Assembly: GCA_934047225.1 (NCBI GenBank)
Contig: OW203986.1
Span: forward strand, 13,767,221 to 13,831,220
Reading direction: 5' to 3'
DNA length: 64,000 bases
DNA from: Ypsolopha sequella
Taxonomy: Eukaryota; Arthropoda; Insecta; Lepidoptera; Ypsolophidae
The position numbers and the translations under genes were made by a program. Shown here one piece after another: positions 23,105 to 32,749 of the stretch (position 1 is the first letter of the stretch; the number at the start of each line of letters is the position of its first letter). A model generated the notes under the pieces. The model was given only the letters and a program-made list of their open reading frames with translations. It made no database searches and was not told the origin of the DNA.

Positions 23105-24411
23105 GTTTCACAGTGTGAGGCGTAACGTCGTCGCGTACGTCTTCACTCGCCCAGATGAAGGTAGTCTAAATCTGCTGATTTATCAACGAAACTGCTAAAC
23201 TAAATCAACGCAGGCAAAGCTGCAGGCAAAAGCTAGTGGTGAAATAAGTATACCCAAAAACATTTATTGAGTTAATTTGTAGTAGGAGACAATGTGTGGG
23301 TGAATTAATCAGATTCGTAAAAAGATGTCTTAAGTTTAATGATACGGTAAAGTAAAATCAAACAAAATCCTTCAAATAAATACTACATTATACTTATAGC
23401 ATTAATTATTGACCTAAATAGCATGTACAAACCATAATTTTACTGCCCATGGGAAAATTACATTTTTATAAATACCTATATATCGATTTCCGTTTAACTT
23501 TCGAGCGACGAGCCGCGACGATACGATAAGATTAAAGGAATGACTGTAAATGTAAAAAAAAACAAAATTGAAATTTTGACAAGAAGTTAATCTCTAGCAC
23601 TAACATGGTAAAATAATGAATAATTTGGGCAAGTGCGAGTCGGACTGGCGCACAAAGCAATATTCAAATTAAAACGTATACCCAGCAAAATGCTGTCCTT
23701 GCTACATACCAAATGTTTTACAATAACAATAATAGTAGTAAGTTTACATATATTTTTGTCTCCCCAAAACCACCTTATTTTATCACTTGTAAGAAAACGT
23801 AAAAGCATTATTTAACTTGTGACTCCTATACTCCGTAATGTAACAGCCAGCAGGCAGATAGTCACACACGTTTAGAAATCACTGTCAAAGTTCCCCAGGG
23901 ACAAGATATCGAGGAGATAATAGACCTTTGAGTGCACTAGCTCGCTTCTATCCAGCCAGAACCATTGTGCTCAGCTTACATACGGAACTCCAGAAGGAAT
24001 AGGAATTACAATATTTAGTAGTCTACTAAGAGGCTTGCTGTAGCTGCGGTGTGAGGCCATAACAGTCTGAGTAGAAATTTTAATGGAATAACTAGAGTGA
24101 AGCTGCAATGGTCTTGTTTTGGTTGTGGAAAGGTAGTGTAAGTAAACAGGTACTAATCTTCTCCTTCGTAATATTCAAATAATATATGGAGAACTGGGGA
24201 TGCGGCGAAAGTTTTAAGCAAGTAGTTTCTTATTATTTACTTTACAATATAATTATAATACTGTGCAAAAAGAAAAAGGGACAGGTAACTTAAAAACTTA
24301 TTGTGAAAAATTTCCGTAAATAGCTTTAAAATAAAATAATTTAGATCTTAAACTAAGTAAAAATAAATAAATTAACAAACTAATAAAACTACGTCCCTAA
24401 AACAAGTTAAA
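23105..24411. other. no gene; Lepidoptera-type repeat fragment 23627-23653
   Basis: GGGCAAGTGCGAGTCGGACT..GCGCAC at 23627 is a fragment of a repeat I recall as common in moths. A related piece lies at 33366. The rest is anonymous. Confidence 0.4.
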
Positions 24412-24543
24412 TTAAATAAAAAACTTTTCCAAATCGCTGCCAGATGGGAGGGCGCCCAAGACACTGGCAGCGTTACCTCGTTGGATGGCTAAGCTTATTC
24501 GTTGTCCGAGGTACGCGCCAGCCCTCGGGTCATCCGAGGCAGT
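24412..24543 (-). pseudogene. LINE ORF2 C-terminal remnant
   Basis: The minus strand keeps one open frame of about 43 codons ending at a TAA (24412-24414). It reads ASDDPRAGAYLGQRISLAIQ, then RGNAASVLGALPSGSDLEKF and FI. The phrase AIQRGNAASVLG is one I associate with the C-terminal end of a group of insect non-LTR retrotransposon proteins; the clade is uncertain. The frame is followed on the minus strand by an AT-rich 3' region down to about 24250. Its 5' side is cut off and runs into a MITE relic at 24552. It is a dead-on-arrival insertion, without endonuclease or polymerase motifs. Confidence 0.6.
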
Positions 24544-24551
24544 AGGTAACT

Positions 24552-24806
24552 ACTTTTTGAGTGACTATCCAAATTTACACTGAAGACTCAGTAAATGCTC
24601 AGTATCAAGGTTCGATGACCCTTTTTGTGAAATTCATAAATTATATATTTCGTATTCCCTACAAACGCAGCCCTGAGTCAATTACTAGGGGGGTCAACAT
24701 TTTATTTTGCAAAATTAGCAAAAAGTGTTATAGATACGTGATACTGGTCACTGGCCAAGCCTCCGATATGAATTTGGCCGTATAAATAAATGTCACCTTT
24801 GTATAA
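24552..24806. mobile_element. MITE family A relic
   Basis: TTTGTGAAATTCATAAATTA, ATACTGGTCACTGGCCAAGC and CGATATGAATTTGGCCGT, ending TGTCACCTTTGTATA, align with family A. The left end is degraded (AGTGACTATCCAAATTTACA). Confidence 0.6.
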
Positions 24807-25389
24807 ATAAATGTTCATTATGTGTCTGAAAGTTCTCGAGTTCGACAATTTCACCAGATTGCACAACACCTGCAGAAAAATTAGAAGATACTTTTATTGG
24901 AATTGAGATTATTATTTTACGATTGTTAAATGAATATTGAATATATTATTGGTATTATATTACTTTATTACAGTTTGAGTACTTTATATAATAATTATAA
25001 TTTATATAATGATAATGATTATAAAATAATTATTATCCACGGTGTTTGAGGTGATAAGTCCAAAACTGAATATGTTAGGACTAATCATGCGACAATTTCA
25101 TAACCAAGATCTTTAAAGTAACAAACCAATTTACCTAGTGAGATTTCTAAGTCTAACCTGTGCAAATAAAACTTTAATATCTCTTACTTTACTATATTTG
25201 CCACCAGGGTTTCGCCTTACAGCTTTATCAAGGAACAAATACGATGATGAAGGATAAATATGATTGTTCGTAAAACTATGATATAAATAAATATCTATAT
25301 TTTTTAATACTTCGCAAGGATACACAAAATAGCATTATATCATTACAGTATAAAAACACAGAAAGAAAAGTGAATCTGGATGTGAGAAG
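24807..25389. other. AT-rich, nothing recognised
   Basis: TAATTATAAT-rich sequence at 24960-25040. No supported gene. Confidence 0.4.
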
Positions 25390-25460
25390 TTCTGAACAGG
25401 GATTCGAACCCGGACTTCTCGCTAATAGGGCGATTGCTCTACCAACTGAGCTATCCAGTT
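25390..25460 (-). repeat. tRNA-like sequence, probably decayed
   Basis: The minus strand has a canonical A box, TAGCTCAGTTGGTAGAGC, and B box, GGTTCGAATCC. D, anticodon and T stems form (4, 4 and 4 pairs), but the acceptor stem pairs at only 5 of 7 positions, base 33 is C instead of T, and the T stem has a mismatch. It is closest in layout to a lysine-type tRNA, yet the anticodon position reads TAT. It is best called a tRNA pseudogene or SINE head. Confidence 0.6.
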
Positions 25461-25825
25461 CTCAACACAGCTGGCGAATTTACCCATTTACCCATCCAAG
25501 TTACCCACCCAAATACTATGTTTATTTCGTTCTCTGGGTGTGGGTCTATCTGCAGTGATTTTCATTTTTATTATCAATATTTTCTAAGATCATGAAAATA
25601 AACCTAGTAAATATTTTTATGAATAGGTTTATTAAAAAGTCGAAGTAAAAATGCACACCTTTCATAAACTTCTCTTTCTCGAGCTTCCTCTCAGCTTTTC
25701 TTTGATGTTACACGTAGTGAAATACCTCACGAATATTAGTACATAAGCCTATTTTGTTAATTAGGGTCGTATCCAAGAGGATGCTAATTATAATGAGTAA
25801 TAATTTTCTGACAGCACATTAGCCG
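25461..25825. other. nothing recognised
   Basis: No repeat partner or credible frame. Confidence 0.35.
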
Positions 25826-26001
25826 AATCAATAGACCTTGGAAATGGAAATGGCCGTGATTTGAGCGATCGACAATTTACACATTGACTGCTATTGCTTT
25901 TTATGCTATCTGTATTTCCATGTGCGGAAATAAACGGAGATATTGTGTAAGTGAGAGGTGGATAGAACGGTCGCCATGTTTATTTCCAAGGTCTATTGAT
26001 T
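25826..26001. mobile_element. small MITE, 176 bp
   Basis: The inverted ends AATCAATAGACCTTGGAAAT and ATTTCCAAGGTCTATTGAT(T) are near perfect over 20 bp and weaker for 15 more (ATGGCC / GGTCGCCAT). Confidence 0.8.
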
Positions 26002-26069
26002 TGGTTTATACCTAACTGTAGATGCGGCAAGAGCACCTTCAAACATTTTAAATCGTCCGTCATGTATGA

Positions 26070-26340
26070 CTGACATGCAGTGGCGTGCACAGAACTTTTT
26101 TCCGGAAAAGCAATCAGAAGGTCAAGTACGACAATAAAAAAAAAATGAAAAAATTTAAATAACACTTTGAAAAAAAAAAAAGTTGTATGAAAATGTTCAC
26201 TCTAGGGTAGGCAGTGCCTACCCTGGCGGCATACAAACTTTTTTTTTTCAAAGTGTTATTTAAATTTTTTCATATTTTTTTTATTGTCAATCTTGACCTT
26301 TTGATTGCTTTTCCGTTCTGTGCACGCCACTGCTGACATG
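26070..26340. mobile_element. hAT MITE, 255 bp, with exact 8-bp duplication
   Basis: CTGACATG is repeated at 26070-26077 and 26333-26340. The element (26078-26332) starts CAGTGGCGTGCACAGAAC and ends with the complement. The arms extend about 115 bp to a centre TAGGGTAGGCAGTGCCTACC. Non-coding. Confidence 0.95.
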
Positions 26341-27684
26341 ACCAGCATGCTGGCATGTGACTAATGTCGCCACATTAGAATATTTTCCGTCTAAAGGTAC
26401 GTATGCGCTCAACTTTCCAATTATGGTTATTAATTAAGAGGTAGCTATCCGTTCTTTTAATTGAGATTTTTTTTTAACCTACTAATCAGACAATAATAAT
26501 TGCACAGCTACTGCATTGCATTGAGCGTGTCTTACGATGTGTATTTCACTTCGGTCATTTTTTAAACTTCAATGTGCTTTGTCTGCTTTTTGCAATAAAT
26601 GGATCAATTTAGGTATGTTACTTCAATAGTGACACATATTTTATAATTATTTTAGTATTTACAGGGAGTAACGTAATCATTTTAGGTGGAAAAATCGGAT
26701 TCTTGATAAAGATTTGGATGCGTTCAAGAAATGTATTTTCTCGTATTGAAATGTATGGCTTTAACGTCACTGAAGGTCGATTGAAAGACATCGCTTTTTT
26801 AATATGTACGCTTATTTTAAACAACTCTCCGCTAGAAACAGTTAAGGAACGCTATTCCTCAAAACGGTTTTCGAATGGCAAATATAGGCGGGAAAAAAAA
26901 GAGGCCAATAGCGGAACCGGCCAAAGGCTGCATTTCTTCAAGCTACTGACGCATGGTCAGCTCGCGGCGATGGAGACTGGAACTAATGTGCGTGGTGGCC
27001 TTAAATTGTAAACAATAACCCGTAAGCGAAGCTGCTTTAAGTGATTTAAACGTGCTCATTAACTGAATAAACAAAGCGTGCGTTAATCGCGAAAACGTTG
27101 TTAGCTCACGACTGTCGAAAAGAGTCGATAACTACTATGCTCGGTAAGACTACATATTTACTTACAACAACATATAAGTAGTCACATTACAGAACGGGAT
27201 TCTTGATATTCGTACATAGTTTGTTTTCGCGCGAAGCAAAATTAATCAAATCAGCTGATCTATGAAAAGTTCAAATATAAAGTTGTAAGTTTGTCATCTT
27301 TTATACTTACATCATCATCAGTCATCTGACCGTTACTGACTTCCGTAGATTTTGCGAAAGTCTCTGGACTGACTGATTATGGCCTCGCCTGCTTTGACTC
27401 TTCTGCTTTCTGGGCGAGCGCGCTCCATCCTTTATTTATTAGTATCCAAAAATCTAATCTAGTTTACAAACACAAGAAAAACAAGTTTCGTCAATTGTTC
27501 TAAAAGGAAAGTATTTCTGCATAAATTTAAATTTACGTACTACAATAAAACCTTTCCATCTAAGCCTCCAGCCTACTAGGGCACTAAATTGCACTAAAGC
27601 AAGGCTGAACAAGCAAAATAAAGAGCTCATTCAGCGCGGCACGGTCACGTCCTGCCTCGAATCTTAATTAACTTTACGCGTATT
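26341..27684. other. no supported gene
   Basis: A 102-codon frame at 26703-27011 has no motif. 27320-27430 contains CATCATCATCAGTCATCTGA and GACTGACTGATTATGG. Nothing further. Confidence 0.4.
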
Positions 27685-27741
27685 TACGCACCGGAGTAGA
27701 GTAGCGTTTGTTTCTACGCACCGGGGTAGAACAGCGTTTGA
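27685..27741. repeat. direct repeat, two 27-bp copies
   Basis: TACGCACCGG(A/G)GTAGA followed by (G/A)(T/C)AGCGTTTG occurs twice, at 27685 and 27715. Confidence 0.75.
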
Positions 27742-28051
27742 ATTACGCATAAAATAAAAATAAGCTATGTGTGTACATGGATAAAACTTTACTGATCATA
27801 CTGAACACACTTTTTTTGGTGGTGGGTAGCCAAACAAATAAAGTCATAAAATTTAACCTCTGATTAAAATTTAATATTTAATTAATTATACACAGTAATT
27901 TAATGTGTGTTTAAGTTAAAAGTGCCACTCACCTGCCAGTTAATCCCATCTAGTGTTTGCAGTGCTTTTTGTCAATAACAAAGCCAATTTTGTGTAAAGT
28001 GACCTTTGACCCCATACACAAAACAAACTTCATCTACAAATTATTGTAAAA
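27742..28051 (+). mobile_element. probable 5'UTR of the full-length LINE
   Basis: The LINE's exact 5' end cannot be placed without another copy. The stretch from about 27905 (GTGCCACTCACCTGCCAGTT) to the ORF1 start at 28052 has a less AT-skewed make-up than its surroundings and leads directly into ORF1, so it is the likely leader and internal promoter. Confidence 0.4.
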
Positions 28052-28852
28052 ATGGACATAATAAGTGAACTATATAAGGTACAAGGGACCATGGAGAACA
28101 TGAGTGAACAGTTTAAAACCGGTTTGGCTTCCTTTGAGGCTCGAGCAGCCAACTTGGCCGGTGATAGTAACTCCTCGCAGTCTCCCAACCTCTCTTCACT
28201 AGCTGCAGACTATCAAAATTTCAAGTCATACATCCAGGACACTGTGTTATTACTCAAATCCCAAGTTGATCTCTTAATAAGAGCAATGGATGATGTCGAA
28301 ACTAGATCTAGGCAAAAAATTCTATTATTCCATGGCATTCCAGAATCGGAAAATGAGTCTCCTCCTGATGTTATTGCTGGCCTGATTGTCACCAAGCTTC
28401 ATCTGGACAACTTCAGCAACGAGATGATATCTTCCTGTCATCGGCTCGGTGGTAAAAATCCCAAATCCAAGAATCCCCGTCCCATACTTGCTCGCTTTAG
28501 GGATTATCGGGTCCGCTCAAACATCTGGAGTCAGAAGACCCAACTCAAAGGATCCACTATCACACTGTCTGAGTTTCTTACGAAGAACAGACACAGAATC
28601 TTCGCTGAAGCACGTAAGAAGATAGAGATGAGGCGTTGCTGGACGCAGGAGGGGCGTGTGGTGGTACTACTTCCCGGAGGTAACCGCAAAAAGGTCGATA
28701 CCTTTACTGTCCTGGCGCAGATTATAAAGGACAATCCCGACATCCTGCGCAAGGACTCCACAGTGGTTCCGAGAAATGACACGAAAGCTAGACAGCCCAG
28801 GGAACAGAAAACTGCACCCACTAGGGACCGAAAACCTCGTCAAAAGAACTAG
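28052..28852 (+). CDS. LINE ORF1: RNA-binding nucleic-acid chaperone
   Basis: 266 codons from ATG to TAG, unbroken. Residues 48-88 are helix-prone with heptad-like leucines, so a trimer-forming coiled coil is likely. Residues 88-130 open with KILLFHGIPE, the first strand of the RRM-like domain of L1-type ORF1 proteins. Residues 141-190 (RPILARFRDYRVRSNIWSQK, then TLSEFLTKNR and EARK) match the basic C-terminal domain of the same family. The last 26 residues are strongly basic. No zinc knuckle is present. By family analogy it binds the element's RNA, forms a ribonucleoprotein and helps strand annealing during target-primed reverse transcription. ORF2 starts 503 bp downstream in the same orientation. 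The intact frame suggests a young insertion. Confidence 0.85.
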   Translation: MDIISELYKVQGTMENMSEQFKTGLASFEARAANLAGDSNSSQSPNLSSLAADYQNFKSYIQDTVLLLKSQVDLLIRAMDDVETRSRQKILLFHGIPESENESPPDVIAGLIVTKLHLDNFSNEMISSCHRLGGKNPKSKNPRPILARFRDYRVRSNIWSQKTQLKGSTITLSEFLTKNRHRIFAEARKKIEMRRCWTQEGRVVVLLPGGNRKKVDTFTVLAQIIKDNPDILRKDSTVVPRNDTKARQPREQKTAPTRDRKPRQKN

Positions 28853-29355
28853 CCACAAAAGTGTCCAAGTAGTGTGAAATTTTCAGTTTTCATGTTTCCA
28901 CTCATCTTAATGTAACTACCCTCTACTGTAATTTCTTGGTTTTCTGAGGGTGTACTGTGTTTTGTTTTTATACAAAGTCACTCACTTTTGACATTTGATC
29001 AGCTGCATTGCCTGCATTCCGAAATAAATTTATTAGTTTTATTTTAATGTTCAAAGTTACGGAACAACTATTAACTTTAACCATTTCCTTAGTAGTCAAT
29101 AATAATACCTTTCTTTTTCTTATGTGTGTCATGTTATGCACTATATTATTTGCTTGGTTGTGTAATTGTACGTCTTTACAGTCTTACTGGCAGGTGAGTG
29201 ATGGAATGTAATTCCATCTTCTTGACCTAAGTTTAAAACTAGGTAGGTATTTATTTTATTTTTCAAGTATTTATCTATACTTAGAAGTATTTTAAGTACT
29301 ATTTTAAAATTATTTATATAAATATATAGACCTATATATTATCATAGGTATATAA
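28853..29355 (+). other. inter-ORF spacer of the LINE
   Basis: 503 bp between the ORF1 stop and the ORF2 ATG, AT-rich, with a 67-codon chance frame at 29008-29211. How ORF2 is translated is unknown; reinitiation over such a distance would be unusual. A spliced or second transcript is possible but not visible here. Confidence 0.6.
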
Positions 29356-32292
29356 ATGAGTGATTATGAGTCAACTACTAGCTTCGACAACTACTTTTCC
29401 TGCACTTCCTCAGATGAATCAGTCAGCGACCTTAACACATCTTATGCCCCTCTATCTTCACAGATCAATTCTGTTTTTTGCAATTCCCGCAAATCTTTTA
29501 ATGTAGTTCACATAAATGCCCAGAGTATTCCTCACCACCACTCAGATATGCTTACATCCTTTGGCAATAATAATATACATGCGGTATTAGTTTCTGAATC
29601 TTTTTTAAAGCCAACTCTCGACTCCACAATGTACCCTTTACCTGGTTTCCAACTAATTCGGAATGACCGTCTTGTTGTTGGTAGCGGTGGAGTGGCTATT
29701 TACCTTAGGAGTCATATACCGTTCACGGTTATTAGTAAATCTCCTGGAGAATATGATGGGATGGCTGAACATTTACTTCTTGAGGTCACCCTAAATCATA
29801 GTCGAATATTGCTCGGCGTCTATTACAGCCCCGACTGTCACGTCAAATATTTCGAATCTTTTGAAAATCTCCTAGATCAACTTACCCCACTCTTTGATAA
29901 TACAATTGTTATGGGAGATTTCAACACGTGCCTTCTTAAAGACGACCATCGCTCTAAACGACTTCAGTCAATTGTATCTGACAAAAATCTTATTATTTTA
30001 CCCCTACAGGCCACTCATCATCCCCCTAACTCTGCTCCCACTCTCTTAGACCTGATGATAGTCTCTTCTCCTGACCTTGTAAGTAACCACGGCCAACTAA
30101 GCGCCGACTGTTTCTCTTATCATGACCTTATCTTCCTTTCTTACAAGGTGCGTACCCCTAAACCCAAAAAGCGTACTATTCTCCAGCGTAATTTTAACAG
30201 AATGGATTTACAGCAACTTTGTGAAGATGCCTTGAAAATTGACTGGGATGAGCTTGAGCTATTACAGGACATCGATAGTAAAATTGAGCGGTTTAATTAC
30301 CTACTCATTCAACTTTATGATAAACACGCCCCATATCATCCTGTGAGAGTTAAGCAACTCCCAGCACCATGGCTCACCGATCAAATTAAAGCTCTTATGG
30401 CAAAGAGAGATCATGCAAAATTTCGGTACAAGAAGGATCCAACAGACGGTAATCATGACCTGTATAAAGAACTGCGAAATCGGTGTAATAGAGTGTGTAG
30501 AGACGCTAAACGCCGACATATTCACTCTAGCATTGAAAATTCAAGCAACAGCTCACAACTGTGGCATTTTCTTAAATCATTGGGCATTGGTAAATCACAG
30601 AATAATGCTTCCGTGGACGTTGATCTAACTGCTCTTAACAACCATTTCTCATCTCCACCTTTTGTGTTAGATGTAATTACTAAAAACAATACTATATCAC
30701 ACCTTTTAAGTCTACCTGCCCCTGATTTTTCTCCTTTTAATTTTAGGCAAGTCACTGATCGTGACGTTAAGCGCTGCATACTATATATTACAAGTAAAGC
30801 CGTTGGATTTGATGACATTAGCTTAAAAATGATTACTCCTGTGATTGACATTGTCCTCCCTCACATTACCAATTTTCTCAACTTCTCTTTTATATCCAGC
30901 GCCTTTCCCAGTTCTTGGAAAAGAGCATTCATTATTCCTCTCCCTAAGGTAAACAATCCTACCATTTTATCTCAGTTCCGCCCTATTTCAATCCTTCCCC
31001 TGCTGTCAAAAGTTCTTGAACGACTTGTTCATGAACAACTTTGTGAATACCTCTCCTGTAACAAACTCCTCAATCCCTTCCAATCCGGATTTCGTAAAGG
31101 ACACAGCACGGTCAGTGCTCTTATTAAGATCACTGACGACATAAGAGAAAATATGGATAATCATAAAATCACTGTTGTTACGTTGTTAGATTTTAGCAAC
31201 GCGTTTAACACCGTTGACTTTGACATTATGTTAAGTATCCTACGCTCGCTTAACGTATCTCCGACAGCAACTGCTTGGTTCGAGTCATACCTTAAAGGTC
31301 GTCAGCAGTGTGTTCGCACTGATACTGGTTCTTCAGACTGGTGTCCGGTACTTGCTGGCGTCCCACAAGGTGGCGTTTTATCTCCTTTACTTTTCTCCCT
31401 TTTTATTAATATCCTGGCTAGTCATCTTTCATCTCTTTATCACCTTTATGCCGATGATTTGCAGCTTTATACAGGCACTGAACCTGGCGATATTAATACT
31501 GCTATTGACTTGATTAACGATAACCTGAACATCATCTCCGAATGGACAAAATCGTTTGGTTTGGTGCTCAATCCAAATAAATCACAGGCTATTATATTTG
31601 GTACTCCCAGAATACTAGCACAGTTGGACTTGAATGTTGTGACAAAAATTAAGTATGACAATATAGTGATCCCATTTACCAATTGTGTTAAAAATTTAGG
31701 TATCCTTATGGATAACACGTTATCTTGGGCTCCTCAAGTAGGAGCAGTTAGTAAGAAAGTGTTTGGAGCTTTCCATTCACTCAAACGGCTGCAGTTCTTT
31801 CTTCCATTCCAAACTAAAATTATGCTGGCACAGTCTCTACTGCTCCCAATTCTTGATTACGCGGATGTAAGCTATTTAGACATAACTGAGGAGCTGCTGA
31901 GCAAACTCGAACGTCTCCAAAACTTGTGCATTCGCTTTATCTTCGGATTGCGGAAGTATGATCACGTCTCAGAATTTCGTGCTCGTCTAAAGTGGCTCCC
32001 AATTCGCCTTCGTAGGAATACTCATATCTTAAGTCTTCTATACAACGTTTTAAACGATCCCTCCGCACCTGAATATCTTCGTATTAAATACAATCTCGTA
32101 AATTCCTTACGCTGTAAGGAAAATAGCCTTCTTACTATTCCCAAGCACAATTCTGCTGCTTATGGGAAGTCCTTTTCGGTCAAGGCCGTTCGTCTGTGGA
32201 ATGATTTACCCACGAAGATACGTATATCGCCTTCATTGGCGATATTTAAAAAGAATTTAAAATCACATCATGAAGTTTCTTTAGGTTGGTAG
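29356..32292 (+). CDS. LINE ORF2: endonuclease-reverse transcriptase (CR1/L2 group)
   Basis: 978 codons, unbroken. Residues 48-262 are an AP-type endonuclease: VHINAQSI (N54), E81, GGVAIYLR (111-118), YYSP (156-159), GDFN (187-190), LLDLMIVS (230-237) and FSYHDLIF (253-260). Residues about 480-780 are the reverse transcriptase: KAVGFDDIS (481-489), FRPISILPLLSKVLERLV (541-558), QSGFRKGHST (576-585), LDFSNAFN (611-618), GVPQGGVLSPLLFSLFIN (668-685) and the active site YADD (698-701), then FGLVLNPNKS (734-743). The C-terminal 200 residues follow the CR1 pattern (RLQNLCIRFIFGL, FKKNLK). No RNase H domain. It nicks target DNA and copies the element RNA there. The usual SDH motif of the endonuclease reads SYH, which may be a clade trait. 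The ATG at 29356 is the first in the frame. Confidence 0.95.
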   Translation: MSDYESTTSFDNYFSCTSSDESVSDLNTSYAPLSSQINSVFCNSRKSFNVVHINAQSIPHHHSDMLTSFGNNNIHAVLVSESFLKPTLDSTMYPLPGFQLIRNDRLVVGSGGVAIYLRSHIPFTVISKSPGEYDGMAEHLLLEVTLNHSRILLGVYYSPDCHVKYFESFENLLDQLTPLFDNTIVMGDFNTCLLKDDHRSKRLQSIVSDKNLIILPLQATHHPPNSAPTLLDLMIVSSPDLVSNHGQLSADCFSYHDLIFLSYKVRTPKPKKRTILQRNFNRMDLQQLCEDALKIDWDELELLQDIDSKIERFNYLLIQLYDKHAPYHPVRVKQLPAPWLTDQIKALMAKRDHAKFRYKKDPTDGNHDLYKELRNRCNRVCRDAKRRHIHSSIENSSNSSQLWHFLKSLGIGKSQNNASVDVDLTALNNHFSSPPFVLDVITKNNTISHLLSLPAPDFSPFNFRQVTDRDVKRCILYITSKAVGFDDISLKMITPVIDIVLPHITNFLNFSFISSAFPSSWKRAFIIPLPKVNNPTILSQFRPISILPLLSKVLERLVHEQLCEYLSCNKLLNPFQSGFRKGHSTVSALIKITDDIRENMDNHKITVVTLLDFSNAFNTVDFDIMLSILRSLNVSPTATAWFESYLKGRQQCVRTDTGSSDWCPVLAGVPQGGVLSPLLFSLFINILASHLSSLYHLYADDLQLYTGTEPGDINTAIDLINDNLNIISEWTKSFGLVLNPNKSQAIIFGTPRILAQLDLNVVTKIKYDNIVIPFTNCVKNLGILMDNTLSWAPQVGAVSKKVFGAFHSLKRLQFFLPFQTKIMLAQSLLLPILDYADVSYLDITEELLSKLERLQNLCIRFIFGLRKYDHVSEFRARLKWLPIRLRRNTHILSLLYNVLNDPSAPEYLRIKYNLVNSLRCKENSLLTIPKHNSAAYGKSFSVKAVRLWNDLPTKIRISPSLAIFKKNLKSHHEVSLGW

Positions 32293-32749
32293 TCTCACTT
32301 CATCACTCAGTCTATTGATATTTTTATATATAGTATATTAAGAGTATATTAAGTAGTTATTATTATTATTATTATTTTTTTTTTTTTATTATTTATTTGT
32401 ATGTATACGATATGTATGTATCAAACATAAAATATATTGTGTAAGTTTTGTTGGATAGGAGTATATTATATATTAGGCATTATGTATATCCACTTTATTG
32501 GTTTTGATTCTTCTTTTATTTATGTATTCTGTAAATTGGTATCCCCCTCCACATTACGTAAAATAATACTTTCTTCACCACCCAAAGGTTGGCTGGAAGA
32601 AATCGCTTTAAGTGATAAGTCCGCCCTTGTACAACATTGTGTGTTCAAAACTCTGTACTCAATTTTTTATTTGACCTTGTACAATAAAGTGTGTATTCAT
32701 TCATTCATTCATTCATTCATTCATTCATTCATTCATTCATTCATTCAAC
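32293..32749 (+). mobile_element. LINE 3'UTR and (TTCA)n tail
   Basis: After the ORF2 stop comes about 285 bp of AT-rich sequence with an ATT microsatellite and a T10 run (32357-32387). Then the conserved end: CCAAAGGTTGGCTGGAAGAA, TAAGTCCGCCCTTGTACAAC and GTACAATAAAGTG, followed by (ATTC)n at 32695-32747. The CCAAAGGTTGGCTGGAAGA / TCGCTTTAAGTGATA stretch can fold and is shared with the truncated tails elsewhere, so it is likely the reverse transcriptase recognition site. Confidence 0.85.

Noticed and set aside
25390..25460. Functional tRNA gene on the minus strand
   Set aside because: The A and B boxes are good but two acceptor pairs, base 33 and a T-stem pair are wrong, so it was kept only as tRNA-like.
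28853..29355. An extra small gene between the LINE ORFs (67 codons, 29008-29211)
   Set aside because: Low-complexity hydrophobic frame in AT-rich spacer with no family resemblance.
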